Shown in pieces: positions 34,077 to 43,420 of a stretch of 64,000 bases of DNA. This DNA comes from Kyrpidia tusciae DSM 2912 (lineage in GTDB: Bacteria; Bacillota; Bacilli; Kyrpidiales; Kyrpidiaceae). The stretch's first letter is position 1. Each line of letters starts with the position of its first letter. The notes beneath the pieces were generated by a model that had not been told where the DNA came from, did not search any database, and saw nothing but the letters and a program-made list of their open reading frames with translations. A program made the translations under genes and the position numbers. Location: NCBI RefSeq assembly GCF_000092905.1, contig NC_014098.1, positions 248,001 to 312,000 of the forward strand, given 5' to 3'.

Positions 34077-34874
34077 GTGGCAGAAGAGAATCGCGACAAT
34101 GAAAGCAGCGATCCAGTTTTGCTGGAGACCGACGGCCCGGTGGCGATCGTCGCCTTGAATCGACCGGAGGCCATGAACGCCCTGAATTTTGAAACCCTGG
34201 TCTGTCTTGGTGATATCGTTGAAGATCTGCGGGGGCGGAGAGATATCCGGGCGGTGATCTTTACCGGCAAAGGGCGTGCATTTTGTGTCGGGGCCGATCT
34301 TAAGGAGAGGCGTACCCTGGATGAGTGGCAGGTTCGGCGAAATGTCCGCAAAATCCGCGACGTGTTTACAGCGGTGGAGCATTTGCCCCAACCCACCATC
34401 GCAGCGATTCACGGGTATGCTTTCGGCGGAGGGTTTGAATTGGCCCTCGCGTGCGATTTTCGCTTTGCGGCAGAGGAAACGGTCATGGGACTCACTGAGA
34501 CGAGTCTGGCGATCATTCCCGGGGCCGGGGGCACTCAGCGGCTGCCGCGGTTGATCGGTCCCATGCGGGCCAAGGAATTGATTTTTACAGCCAGGAGGAT
34601 TCGGGCCCCGGAAGCCTACGATCTGGGGATTCTCACCGGGTTCGGATCCGATCCGGTGGCTGAGGCCCGGCGACTGGCCAAGGAGATCGCCGAGAACGGG
34701 CCCTTGGCCGTTGCCCAGGCCAAATTCGCCATTGACCGGGGTCTCGACGCCAGTCTCGCGACCGGGCTGGAGATCGAGTCGTCGGCCTACGAGGTGCTGA
34801 TCCCGACCCGGGACCGGGTGGAAGCGCTGGAGGCCTTTAAGGAGAAACGCCCACCCCGCTTTCGGGGGGAGTGA
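34077..34874 (+). CDS. Enoyl-CoA hydratase/isomerase family protein
   Basis: A 265-residue crotonase-fold protein. It shows the oxyanion-hole segments FCVGADLKE and AIHGYAFGGGFELALACDFR, and the glutamates of TETSLAIIPGAGGTQRLPRLIG that catalyse hydration. The context after biotin carboxylase and carrier suggests 3-methylglutaconyl-CoA hydratase (leucine/isovalerate degradation) as in Bacillus YngF, which is inference. The GTG start at 34077 follows GGGGGAGACGGCG. A terminator at 34926 ends the operon. Confidence 0.88.
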   Translation: MAEENRDNESSDPVLLETDGPVAIVALNRPEAMNALNFETLVCLGDIVEDLRGRRDIRAVIFTGKGRAFCVGADLKERRTLDEWQVRRNVRKIRDVFTAVEHLPQPTIAAIHGYAFGGGFELALACDFRFAAEETVMGLTETSLAIIPGAGGTQRLPRLIGPMRAKELIFTARRIRAPEAYDLGILTGFGSDPVAEARRLAKEIAENGPLAVAQAKFAIDRGLDASLATGLEIESSAYEVLIPTRDRVEALEAFKEKRPPRFRGE

Positions 34875-34925
34875 GGAGATGGCTTTGGTTTCAGCGGGCA
34901 TGTCCATGAGAGGCAATCATGGAGA

Positions 34926-34950
34926 CCTCGGCCCAGGGCCGGGGTTTTTT
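34926..34950 (+). terminator. Intrinsic terminator of the biotin carboxylase operon
   Basis: CCTCGG (34926-34931) pairs with CCGGGG (34939-34944, one wobble) around CCCAGGG-type loop bases and is followed by TTTTTT (34945-34950). Confidence 0.75.
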
Positions 34951-35144
34951 CGCGCCGGGTACAGTCCTGCCGGGGCCCGGGCTTGGGTCGAAGGGTGGCG
35001 AATCCAAACAGGGCAAGAGGAAACCCTTGACGAATCCTAGCTTGGTGCAGAGGAAAAGCGACGCGGCCCGGTGGTCCATGCTGCGGGCATACGGCCCTGT
35101 GGGGCGTGAGGTTGCCCGGGACCACCGGGAATGGGGGATGGGTG

Positions 35145-36836
35145 ATGGCGATCGGGATTAAAGGCAAGGTGTTAGGGCTGTTCTCGTTGGTGATTATTCT
35201 GGGTACGGCGGCGATGGGTACATTTGCGTCGTTGATGATGTCCACCGAGGTGGCGCAATCGTCAACCCAAAAACTGACCTCCGATTTGAAAATGGTTCGT
35301 GTTTTGCTCGATGCTCGGCTCCCCGGCGAATGGTCAATACGAGATGGGCAATTGTATAAGGGTGAACGGCCGGTGGCGGGCGCCAGCGCGGTGGTGGATC
35401 AGGTGGCCGGGGCGACGGGTGACGTCGTCACACTGTTTCAGGGCGATACCCGGGTTGTCACCAGTGCCAAATCCGCCGGGGGAGCTCCGGCAACCGGAAC
35501 GAAGGCGGCTCCAGAGGTGGTGCAGGCCGTTCTTCAGGGAAATCAATCCTTCACGGGTTACGCGGACGTATTGGGACAGCGTCAGGCCACCGCCTATGAG
35601 CCGCTCAAGGACGCCCGGGGGCAAACGATTGGGATGCTTGGCGTGAGCCTTCCCATGGATCTTTACCACCAGCTGGAGAGGGATTTTCAGCTAAAAGTAT
35701 TGCTTTTTGGAATTGCGGGACTGGCGGTGGCGATCGCGGCTTCATGGTGGGTGGCGGACCGCATGGCCAAGCCCTTGGTTCAAGCGACGGCGGTGGCCCG
35801 GCGGGTGGCGGAAGGCGATTTGGAGGTCGAGGAGATCAGCCACAGGTCGAAGGATGAGCTCGGGGTGTTGGTGGCCAGCCTGAATGGCATGGTGAGCAGT
35901 CTTCGGGCCCTGATCAAAAAAGTGAGCCACACCGCCGAACAGGTGGCGGCCGCCTCCCAGCAGCTGTTCGCCAGTTCCGAGCAGACGGTGGCTCTCACCC
36001 ATCACATTGCGGAAAAAATTCAGCAGGTGGCGGGCGGCTCCCAGGCCCAGGTGAGACAATCGGAAGAGAGCGCCACGGCGGTGAGCGAAATGGCGGTGGG
36101 CACCCAGCGCATCGCGGAATCGGCCACCCTCGTCTCGGAGTCCTCTTTGGAGACGGCGTCCCGGTCCGAGGCGGGGAACGAGCGGGTGCAGGGCGCCGTT
36201 CGCCAGATGGATGCCATTGGGCGGTCGGTTCAGGAGTCGGCCAAGGCCATTGCATTGTTGAATGAACGGTCAAAACAGATTGGCCAAATTGTCGAAGTGA
36301 TCTCGGGAATCGCGGCCCAAACCAATCTGTTGGCGCTCAACGCCGCCATTGAAGCGGCCCGGGCCGGGGAACACGGTCGAGGGTTTGTGGTGGTGGCGGA
36401 CGAGGTCCGGAAGTTGGCGGAGCAGTCAAAGGGCTCGGCGGACGAGATCGCCCGGCTCATTGAGTCGATTCAGGCGGACACCGGTCATTCGGTGGAAGCT
36501 ATGGACACGGTGACCCGGGAAGTACGCTCGGGCATGGAAGCCGTTCAAGAGGCGGGGCGGGAATTCGAACACATCTTAACAGCGGTGCGGCGGGTGGCCG
36601 ACCAAATTCAAGAGATCTCCGCCGCCACCGAGGAACTCTCCGCCGGAGCCCAAGAGATTTCCGCAACGGTGAGCCACATGGCCAAGATTGCCGAAGGGGC
36701 GATGGAGACAACTTCCCGGGCGGCGGAAGCCTCGGAGGAACAATTGGCCGCGATGGAACAGGTTTCGAGCGCCGCCCAGTCTCTCAGCCGGATGGCCCAG
36801 GAATTGCAGGAGATGATTCATCGATTCAAATTCTGA
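35145..36836 (+). CDS. Methyl-accepting chemotaxis protein
   Basis: A 563-residue chemoreceptor. A transmembrane helix (about 8-30), an outer single-Cache-like sensing domain (about 35-180), a second helix (about 183-203) and HAMP (about 204-257) lead into a long coiled-coil signalling domain. The hairpin tip motif [40 protein letters not shown] is complete. The ATG at 35145 follows GGGGGATGGGTG; a frame extending to 35106 is not protein-like. The ligand is unknown. No other chemotaxis gene is adjacent. Confidence 0.92.
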   Translation: MAIGIKGKVLGLFSLVIILGTAAMGTFASLMMSTEVAQSSTQKLTSDLKMVRVLLDARLPGEWSIRDGQLYKGERPVAGASAVVDQVAGATGDVVTLFQGDTRVVTSAKSAGGAPATGTKAAPEVVQAVLQGNQSFTGYADVLGQRQATAYEPLKDARGQTIGMLGVSLPMDLYHQLERDFQLKVLLFGIAGLAVAIAASWWVADRMAKPLVQATAVARRVAEGDLEVEEISHRSKDELGVLVASLNGMVSSLRALIKKVSHTAEQVAAASQQLFASSEQTVALTHHIAEKIQQVAGGSQAQVRQSEESATAVSEMAVGTQRIAESATLVSESSLETASRSEAGNERVQGAVRQMDAIGRSVQESAKAIALLNERSKQIGQIVEVISGIAAQTNLLALNAAIEAARAGEHGRGFVVVADEVRKLAEQSKGSADEIARLIESIQADTGHSVEAMDTVTREVRSGMEAVQEAGREFEHILTAVRRVADQIQEISAATEELSAGAQEISATVSHMAKIAEGAMETTSRAAEASEEQLAAMEQVSSAAQSLSRMAQELQEMIHRFKF

Positions 36837-36941
36837 CCGGTTACGGGTGATCACGGGCACGCTGGGAGGATGGCGGGGCCATGAGAGGGCCCGGAGCGGT
36901 CCTGATCCCGCCATGCTTCCCCGGCTGAGGCTGCACGGGGT

Positions 36942-36971
36942 TTGACGGAATTCTTGACGGACATTTATAAT
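36942..36971 (+). promoter_or_regulatory. Sigma-A promoter for the CNNM/CorC-type gene
   Basis: TTGACG (36942-36947), 18-base spacer, TATAAT (36966-36971), about 100 bases before the TTG start at 37074. Downstream, two GAGCTC copies (within 36998-37018) could form a small leader hairpin. Confidence 0.7.
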
Positions 36972-37073
36972 TAATTAGTAAGAAAACGGGTGTGCGAGCT
37001 CATGGATTGTCAGAGCTCAGGGCGCCAAACTTTTTGATAGAGCGAGGTGGCCTCCCCAGGATGGGGATGATCA

Positions 37074-38396
37074 TTGGACACACCTGGTAGTTTGTTCATC
37101 AAGATTCTGGCAGTTTTCGGCCTGGTATTGGTGAACGCCTTCTTTGTGGCGGCGGAATTTGCACTGGTAAAAGTCCGCTCAACGCGGTTGCAGCAGTTGG
37201 CAGCGGAGGGACACTTGCGGGCTCGTTTCGCCCAACGGGTGGTCTCCAAACTGGATGCGTATTTGTCGGCGACACAACTGGGAATTACGCTGGCGTCCCT
37301 GGGGCTCGGCTGGTTGGGTGAACCGGCGGTGGCGAGTCTGTTGCGCCCTTTGTTTGCTCTTACCGGATTGTCGGAGTCGATCGTGCACACGGTCGCTTTC
37401 GCCGTCGCGTTTTCCCTCATCACGTTATTGCACATCGTGTTAGGAGAGTTGGCCCCCAAGTCCCTCGCCATACGACTGGCGGAGCCAACGGCGTTGTGGA
37501 CCGCTCTTCCCCTTGCCTATTTCTACAAGATTATGTATCCCGCCATCTGGGTGCTCAACTCTTTTGCTAACCTGCTCCTGCGCTGGATCGGGATCGAACC
37601 CGTCGTCTCCGGGCACCAGGCGGCGTACTCGGAGGAGGAGTTGTTGCTCTTGCTGTCGGAAAGCCATCGAAGCGGACTGATCGACAGCACGGAGAAAGCT
37701 CTCATGGACAACATTTTCCATTTCTCCGATCGCGTGGCCCGGGAGATCATGGTGCCGAGGACGGATATGGTCTGCTTGTACCTCGACCGTTCAGTGGAAG
37801 AGAATTTTGAAATCGCCCGGGAAAACCGGCACACTCGTTATCCGGTGGCGGTGGAGGACAAGGACCACATTGTGGGCTTTATCCACGTCTCAGACCTGTA
37901 CGTCCAGGGGCTGCAAGCGGGACAAAAGGATCTGCATGGTATCATCCGCGAGGTGCTCCGGGTGCCGGAGTCGATGGAGATCAGCCGGGTGCTTCGGCTG
38001 ATGCAAAAACATCGCGGCCAGATCGCCGTGGTGGTGGATGAGTACGGGGGTACGGCGGGGTTGATTTCTTTGGAAGACATTCTGGAGGAGATCGTCGGAG
38101 AGATCCAGGACGAGTTCGATGAGGAGCGGCCTCCAGTGGAAACGGTGGGCGATGTGACCTATGTGGACGGCCGCGTGTTGGTGGAGGATATTAACGACAT
38201 GTTCGGCCTGGAAATTGACGATTCCGAAGTGGATTCAATTGGAGGCTGGGTGGCCGCTCAGTTGGAAGGGAATCCCCAGGTGGGGAAATCGGTGACGGTA
38301 GACGAGTATGTCCTTGAGATAACGGAAGTTGACAACCTCCGGGTGAACCGGTTGCGGATTCAGCAAATTCCGGTTCAATCCCAAGTCGAAGGGTAG
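37074..38396 (+). CDS. CNNM/CorC (hemolysin-family) membrane protein with CBS domains
   Basis: A 440-residue protein. An N-terminal DUF21/CNNM domain with about four hydrophobic segments (residues 5-200) is followed by a CBS pair (about 215-335; REIMVPRTDMVCL, RYPVAVEDKDHIVGFIHVSDL, GGTAGLISLEDILEEIVGEIQDE) and a CorC_HlyC domain (about 350-435). This is the layout of CorB/YhdP-type Mg2+ and Co2+ efflux or resistance proteins. The TTG start at 37074 follows GGATGGGGATGATCA; no in-frame ATG fits better. A clear terminator follows at 38452. Confidence 0.9.
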   Translation: MDTPGSLFIKILAVFGLVLVNAFFVAAEFALVKVRSTRLQQLAAEGHLRARFAQRVVSKLDAYLSATQLGITLASLGLGWLGEPAVASLLRPLFALTGLSESIVHTVAFAVAFSLITLLHIVLGELAPKSLAIRLAEPTALWTALPLAYFYKIMYPAIWVLNSFANLLLRWIGIEPVVSGHQAAYSEEELLLLLSESHRSGLIDSTEKALMDNIFHFSDRVAREIMVPRTDMVCLYLDRSVEENFEIARENRHTRYPVAVEDKDHIVGFIHVSDLYVQGLQAGQKDLHGIIREVLRVPESMEISRVLRLMQKHRGQIAVVVDEYGGTAGLISLEDILEEIVGEIQDEFDEERPPVETVGDVTYVDGRVLVEDINDMFGLEIDDSEVDSIGGWVAAQLEGNPQVGKSVTVDEYVLEITEVDNLRVNRLRIQQIPVQSQVEG

Positions 38397-38451
38397 GCAG
38401 AGAGGAGGCCGGCCAAGGCGGTTGGCGGTTTCTTCTGCTTTCCATGCGTGC

Positions 38452-38494
38452 ACCCCCGATTCCGCCGAAGTTGAGGCGGCATCGGGGGTTTTGC
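38452..38494 (+). terminator. Intrinsic terminator
   Basis: ACCCCCGAT plus CCGCC pair with GGCGG plus ATCGGGGGT around GAAGTTGA, with single-base bulges, followed by TTTTG. It ends the CNNM/CorC-type gene. Confidence 0.8.
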
Positions 38495-38638
38495 CGTGAT
38501 CTTGTTGTCCGGACACAATTCTGTCGAGAGTCGGGGAGCGAAGCGCTGGCCCAGGGAACATCCTTCGCATTGTTTCTGTGATAAAATATAACGGATGCGT
38601 CCTTGGAGGCGCGGACCGATCCCGGGGAGGTGCGGGGT

Positions 38639-39007
38639 GTGAAAGTGATTTTCATTCAGTACGGGATGGGTGTGGATCTGCACGGACAGGATATCACCAC
38701 TGCCTCCATTCGGGCGGTGCGGGATGCGATTCATCGGAATTCCATGCCTGGACTCCGGGGGATGATTCCTTCCGGTGACCTCCGGGACATGATCGTTCGG
38801 GTGAAATTGGGCGTTCCGATGGATTCACCTCAAGTAGATACGGAGCGCGTTCGAGCGGAATTTCCATATGGACACGTTGAAATCCAAGTGGTACCCGGCG
38901 GGCTGGCGACGACGAGCGGTGTGATGTTGACCGAGCAGGGTGATCGCAATGATTTAGCCTATATTGTCGTGGCTGCAGTCGAAGTCGGCTTTGAGGAGGG
39001 AGTTTGA
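38639..39007 (+). CDS. Lin0512-family conserved protein
   Basis: A 122-residue protein with the opening VKVIFIQYGMGVDLHGQDITTASIRAVRDAI, which matches my memory of the Lin0512 family; members are small, soluble and of unknown function. The pattern of alternating strands and helices suggests a ring-forming MoaB-like or chorismate-mutase-like alpha/beta fold, which is inference. The GTG at 38639 follows GGGGAGGTG. The stop is three bases before the next gene, so the two are cotranscribed. Confidence 0.78.
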   Translation: MKVIFIQYGMGVDLHGQDITTASIRAVRDAIHRNSMPGLRGMIPSGDLRDMIVRVKLGVPMDSPQVDTERVRAEFPYGHVEIQVVPGGLATTSGVMLTEQGDRNDLAYIVVAAVEVGFEEGV

Positions 39008-39010
39008 ACA

Positions 39011-39301
39011 ATGTCTTACAGTGTTGCCGCAAAGGATGAACGTCCTCAGGTCACCTTGTATACCAGCAGTTTTTGCGGCAAATGTCGATTCGCCCGGGAA
39101 TTCCTGAATCGCCTCGGGATCCCTTTCGAAGAGGTTCCCGTATACACGCCGGGGGTCGTGGAGGAGCTGTTGAGTCGAACCGGCATGATGGCCGCCCCGA
39201 CGTTGCGCGTCGGACAGGACTACGTAACGGGCTATGATCCGGGACGTTTTACCTTGGCGCTCATCAAGAATGGTTGGATTGAGGACAAGGAGGACAACTG
39301 A
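39011..39301 (+). CDS. Glutaredoxin/thioredoxin-like small protein
   Basis: A 96-residue protein with a thioredoxin-fold start VTLYTSSFCGKCRFAREFL carrying the redox pair Cys22-x-x-Cys25, and a conserved cis-proline region AAPTLRVG near residue 62. It resembles monothiol/dithiol glutaredoxin or NrdH-like proteins. It is cytoplasmic and cotranscribed with the Lin0512-family gene. Substrate unknown. Confidence 0.82.
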   Translation: MSYSVAAKDERPQVTLYTSSFCGKCRFAREFLNRLGIPFEEVPVYTPGVVEELLSRTGMMAAPTLRVGQDYVTGYDPGRFTLALIKNGWIEDKEDN

Positions 39302-39387
39302 CAGCGTCCTGGCGGTTGCTGGGGGCGTTGCCCGAATGTAGGCCGATCGCTGTGAGGACCGGGGCGGGCCGAGGGGGAGGGGTGCGG

Positions 39388-41133
39388 GTGAACAGAGAGA
39401 ACGAGACCTTCGGATTCGATTCGCGCCTGGAATTCGGCGATGAGTTGCCCACATTATTGGCGGTTATTTGTCGATTAACCCAGGCGAAGAGAGGGTGGAT
39501 CACCCTTCGGATGCCGGGCGGTGTCTGTGAACGAGTGGCTGGGGTGGACATGCCTGAGGGCCAGGGGTCGGAAGACGGGGGTGCCGAGATGGAGCACGGC
39601 GGATGTCCGTGTTGTGCCGAAAGCGAAGCTTTGCCCCCCGCAACCGCCACCTTTATAACCTGTACGCAGCATAAAGATGAGAAAGGGAGGCCTTGGATCC
39701 ACGCTTGCATCCCTCTCTCGGTGGATGGGCATTCCGTCGGGGTGATGAATCTCCTTTTCGCCGACGGAGAACCTTCCTTTGGCCCTGACAGTGAACTTTT
39801 GACCATGGTTCGCCGGGTCATTGAGAGTGTCCTGGAACGAAAGCGCCTGGAGGAGCGGTTGCGTCGCTCCGCGGACTATGACTCATTGACCGGCGTTTAC
39901 AACCGCCGGCGATTTCAGGAAAAGCTGGCGGATATCTTGAATCGGACGGCCCGGGGGACCTTACTCTTTATCGATTTTGACAATTTTAAGGCGATCAATG
40001 ACAACTTGGGACATCGAGCCGGAGACAAACTGCTGGGCGAATTGATCGGGTCTCTGCGCGGGGTTGTGGAGGGGCGCGGGTTTTTAGGCCGAATCGGCGG
40101 CGATGAGTTCGCTTTGTTCCTGCCGGAAGCCACAATTGAAGAGGCCAAGGTGTTGGGAGCGGCCATTGAGCGGGTCTTTCGCCGCCATCGGGTCCTGTTG
40201 GATGGACGGCGGGTGATCATGACGGCCAGTATCGGGATCGCCGAGTTTCCCACCTCCGGATCGACGGTGGAACAGCTGTTGGCCAGGGCGGACACGGCCA
40301 TGTACACCGCAAAACGGACCGGTGCCCATGTGCACGTGTATGACCCCTTCCAGCTGGAAGAAGTGGCCACCACCCAAGAGCTCCTGTGGATGACGCGAAT
40401 TCGGGAGGCGCTCGAAGGGGACGGGCTGTTGCTGTACGCCCAGCCGATCCGGGAACTCCGGTCCGGATCCGTTTCCCGGTACGAGTTGTTGCTCCGGATG
40501 CGGGGCGACAACGGCGAACTCATCAGCCCCAAAGCGTTTCTGGGCGTGGCGGAAAAAACGGATCTTATTCACCGAATCGATCTATGGGTCGTGAAAGAAG
40601 CGATCCGGCTGTTGGAACAGATGTGCCGGCACCGTTCTGACATTTGTTTTCACGTAAATCTATCTGCAAAAATTTTCACAGACTCCTCATTTCCCACTTG
40701 GTTATCCGGACAACTCAGCCGCAGTCGGGTGGAGGCATCCCGACTGCTTTTTGAAATCACGGAAACAGCGGCTATAGAGGATTACGTCCGGGCGCGGGAT
40801 TTTATTCACCAAGTGCGGGCGATGGGATTTCGATTCGCTCTGGATGATTTTGGAATAGGATTTTCGTCACTGTACTCGCTGAAATATCTTCCACTCGATG
40901 TGCTGAAGATCGACGGCGTGTTCATCCAGGATCTCGCTCATAGCCGGGTCGATCAATCCCTGGTGAAGGGGTTGACCGTCTCCATGCGGGAATTGGGGAT
41001 TCAAACGGTGGCGGAGTTCGTAGAAGATGAGAAGACGGTGGAGATCCTCCAAGAGTACGGTGTGACTTATGCCCAGGGTTTTCACATCGGCAGGCCGATG
41101 CCGATCCCGGAGATTCTCGATCAGCCGGCATGA
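39388..41133 (+). CDS. GAF-like / GGDEF / EAL cyclic-di-GMP protein
   Basis: A 581-residue soluble protein. An N-terminal GAF-like region (about 10-145, with CPCC) precedes GGDEF (about 155-320; active-site RIGGDEF intact near 235-240) and EAL (about 335-580). The EAL signature reads ELL (RYELLLRM, about residue 366); the glutamate is kept, and DDFGIGFSS and the QGFHIGRPMP end motif are present. It could make and degrade c-di-GMP, with balance set by the sensor domain. The GTG at 39388 follows GAGGGGGAGGGG. A terminator follows at 41142. Confidence 0.88.
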   Translation: MNRENETFGFDSRLEFGDELPTLLAVICRLTQAKRGWITLRMPGGVCERVAGVDMPEGQGSEDGGAEMEHGGCPCCAESEALPPATATFITCTQHKDEKGRPWIHACIPLSVDGHSVGVMNLLFADGEPSFGPDSELLTMVRRVIESVLERKRLEERLRRSADYDSLTGVYNRRRFQEKLADILNRTARGTLLFIDFDNFKAINDNLGHRAGDKLLGELIGSLRGVVEGRGFLGRIGGDEFALFLPEATIEEAKVLGAAIERVFRRHRVLLDGRRVIMTASIGIAEFPTSGSTVEQLLARADTAMYTAKRTGAHVHVYDPFQLEEVATTQELLWMTRIREALEGDGLLLYAQPIRELRSGSVSRYELLLRMRGDNGELISPKAFLGVAEKTDLIHRIDLWVVKEAIRLLEQMCRHRSDICFHVNLSAKIFTDSSFPTWLSGQLSRSRVEASRLLFEITETAAIEDYVRARDFIHQVRAMGFRFALDDFGIGFSSLYSLKYLPLDVLKIDGVFIQDLAHSRVDQSLVKGLTVSMRELGIQTVAEFVEDEKTVEILQEYGVTYAQGFHIGRPMPIPEILDQPA

Positions 41134-41141
41134 TCAGACCT

Positions 41142-41172
41142 GGTCCCGTCATTCTTCGACGGGGCCTTTTTT
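41142..41172 (+). terminator. Intrinsic terminator
   Basis: GGTCCCGTC (41142-41150), loop ATTCTTC, GACGGGGCC (41158-41166, one wobble), then TTTTTT. Confidence 0.8.
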
Positions 41173-41335
41173 CACGATGAGATGATCGAATCCCGCGCGC
41201 CAGGACCCGCGAATCGATTTCCCCGCCCGTACCGCGTTGCCCAGGTATGTTCGCCAAATTTGAAACAGGCAGGACCCTCGTCCACACCGTTCCCCTTTTT
41301 CCCCATAGGTTGTCGGGTGAAGGGGGGACAACAAG

Positions 41336-42625
41336 ATGCAATTGCTGAACTGGGTCCATCAGTACGCCGGGAAACTGGACGTGCTCGCTCGCCGGCAGCT
41401 GATCCAGGCCCATCGGCCCTTGCGGAGGGTGCCCTGTTTCCTGCAAAACCTGGCCCAAGGGTTGCTGCACCGCTTGATCAAGGTCCCGGTCATCGTCCAA
41501 CTCAAGGAGATCCCCGAGGAGGGACTGACCAATTCCGTCTGTCGGGCGGGCCGCATCGACCGGCGGCGGATCCATCGCGAACTGCCCATCTGCAACGGCG
41601 TGGCCGCCCGCCTTTCGATTGCGGACATCCGGCGGCTGTTAGAGCAGGAATCGGTGGTGCGCATCACTTACGACCGCCCGGTCCGGGCGCTGCTCGATGT
41701 GGCCACGCCCGCCGTGGGGGCGGCCGCGGGACAACAGGACGGATTCACCGGTCGGGGTGTCACCGTGGCGGTGCTCGACACCGGGATTTACCCGCACCCG
41801 GACCTCACCCAACCTGTGAATCGCATTGTCGGGTTCCGAGATTTTGTAAATGGCCGGACCGAACCGTACGACGACAATGGCCATGGAACTCACTGTGCGG
41901 GGGATGTGGCGGCTAACGGCGGGCAGTCCGGGGGCCGCTATCGGGGCCCGGCACCGGAAGCCTCATTGGTGGGGGTGAAGGTGCTCAACGCCCAGGGTGC
42001 CGGCAGTCTCTCCACCGTGATCCAGGGGATCGACTGGGTGGTGCAAAACCGGGACGCCTTCGGCATTCGCGTGCTCTCGATGTCTCTCGGCAGCCCCCCG
42101 GCCGGACCGCCTTCCCAGGACCCGGTGGTTCAGGCGGTGGAGGCAGCTTGGAATAGCGGGATCGCCGTGGCGGTGGCGGCGGGAAACGAAGGGCCGGGGT
42201 CAGGAACCATCAGCTCGCCCGGGGACAGTCCCCGGGTCATTACCGTGGGCGCGGTGGATGATCGGCGAACCGTACCACAAAACGATGATGTGGTGGCTTC
42301 CTTCTCCAGCCGCGGGCCGACGAGCGAGGGCGTGACGAAGCCTGACATCGCCGCTCCGGGGGTTGGGATCATCTCCCTGCGGGCTCCTGGGTCTTTCCTC
42401 GATAAAATGATGAAAAGCGCCCGGGTGGGGGATTGGTATTTTCGCCTGTCGGGGACGAGTATGGCAACACCGATCGTGGCGGGCACGATCGCACAGCTTC
42501 TGCAGAAAAACCCGGCCATGACGCCGGTCGAGGTCAAAGCGGCCCTGATGGACAACGCCTTTGACCTCGGTGAAGATCCCAATGCCCAGGGCAGGGGTGA
42601 AGTCCAGGTGGGCGGGCTTCTATAA
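41336..42625 (+). CDS. S8 subtilase, AprX-like, without signal peptide
   Basis: A 429-residue serine protease. The catalytic triad is readable: Asp148 (VAVLDTG), His183 (NGHGTH) and Ser near 375 (GTSMATP), with the oxyanion Asn in AAGNEGPG. The first 130 residues resemble the AprX N-terminal region rather than a secretion signal, so it is probably cytoplasmic. AprX in Bacillus is an intracellular stationary-phase subtilisin. The ATG at 41336 follows AAGGGGGGACAACAAG. It is monocistronic, with a terminator at 42654. Confidence 0.88.
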   Translation: MQLLNWVHQYAGKLDVLARRQLIQAHRPLRRVPCFLQNLAQGLLHRLIKVPVIVQLKEIPEEGLTNSVCRAGRIDRRRIHRELPICNGVAARLSIADIRRLLEQESVVRITYDRPVRALLDVATPAVGAAAGQQDGFTGRGVTVAVLDTGIYPHPDLTQPVNRIVGFRDFVNGRTEPYDDNGHGTHCAGDVAANGGQSGGRYRGPAPEASLVGVKVLNAQGAGSLSTVIQGIDWVVQNRDAFGIRVLSMSLGSPPAGPPSQDPVVQAVEAAWNSGIAVAVAAGNEGPGSGTISSPGDSPRVITVGAVDDRRTVPQNDDVVASFSSRGPTSEGVTKPDIAAPGVGIISLRAPGSFLDKMMKSARVGDWYFRLSGTSMATPIVAGTIAQLLQKNPAMTPVEVKAALMDNAFDLGEDPNAQGRGEVQVGGLL

Positions 42626-42653
42626 AGCGAGGAATGGCTTAGAGTGAAGGCAT

Positions 42654-42683
42654 AAAAAATCGGGCTTGGGGGCCCGATTTTTT
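42654..42683. terminator. Bidirectional intrinsic terminator
   Basis: ATCGGGC (42659-42665), loop TTGGGG, GCCCGAT (42672-42678), with AAAAAA before and TTTTTT after, between the convergent subtilase and DJ-1/PfpI genes. Confidence 0.9.
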
Positions 42684-42731
42684 ATGCAGGAAACACGGGT
42701 GGCCTGCGGCTCCGAAGGGACCGCCTCTATG

Positions 42732-43283
42732 TTATCGCCCGAGAAGCTTGAGAAATTCTCGCATAAAGCCCGGGAGATCGGGCCAGGCATGTCCTGAAAC
42801 CAGGTTTCCATCCACATGGAGGGTTTCCGTCACATATCGGGCCCCCATGGCCTCCACCGAGGGCCGGCAGGCGATGTACGCCGTCATCGAACGATTCTTA
42901 AGGAGGTCCGCGACCGTTTCCAAGACCTGGGCGGCATGGCAGATGGCTCCCACCGGTTTGCCCGTTTCAAAGAAATGGCGAACGATGCCCGGCAGTGCTG
43001 GGTTAAGGCGGATGTACTCGGGAGCCCTCCCCCCGGGGATGATCAGGCCGTCGTACTCCTCGGGCTTTACTTCCTCAAAGGATAGCTGGGCCTGAATCTG
43101 ATACCCGGGTTTTTCTGTGTAGGTTTCCCAACTCTCGAAATCGTGAACCACGGTGTGCAAGGTTTTAGCCGACGGGGCGGCGATCACAGCCTCGATGTTC
43201 TCTTCGAGCAGCCGATAATACGGGTAATAAATTTCCAGAGCTTCTACCGCATCGCCGGCAGTGATCAGTACCTTTTTTGTCAC
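42732..43283 (-). CDS. DJ-1/PfpI-family protein
   Basis: A 183-residue class I glutamine-amidotransferase-like protein with the nucleophile elbow GAICHAAQ (Cys115, His116) and LIIPGGRAPEY supplying the conserved glutamate region. Relatives include PfpI proteases, YhbO/YajL stress proteins and glyoxalase-III or deglycase activities. The GTG at 43283 follows GAGAGGGGGGTCATCC; a longer frame to 43337 lacks a ribosome site. It is a stand-alone gene. Substrate unknown. Confidence 0.87.
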   Translation of the reverse strand: MTKKVLITAGDAVEALEIYYPYYRLLEENIEAVIAAPSAKTLHTVVHDFESWETYTEKPGYQIQAQLSFEEVKPEEYDGLIIPGGRAPEYIRLNPALPGIVRHFFETGKPVGAICHAAQVLETVADLLKNRSMTAYIACRPSVEAMGARYVTETLHVDGNLVSGHAWPDLPGFMREFLKLLGR

Positions 43284-43420
43284 GGATGACCCCCCTCTCC
43301 CATTTGGTTTCATTGTATCATGAGTTTGGGTGTGCACAGAAATCTGAGGCGTTCTTTACACACTTTTTGGATTAGATGCGCCGGCGGCCGGTACAATGGT
43401 GTCAGAGGAGGAGATGAGCA

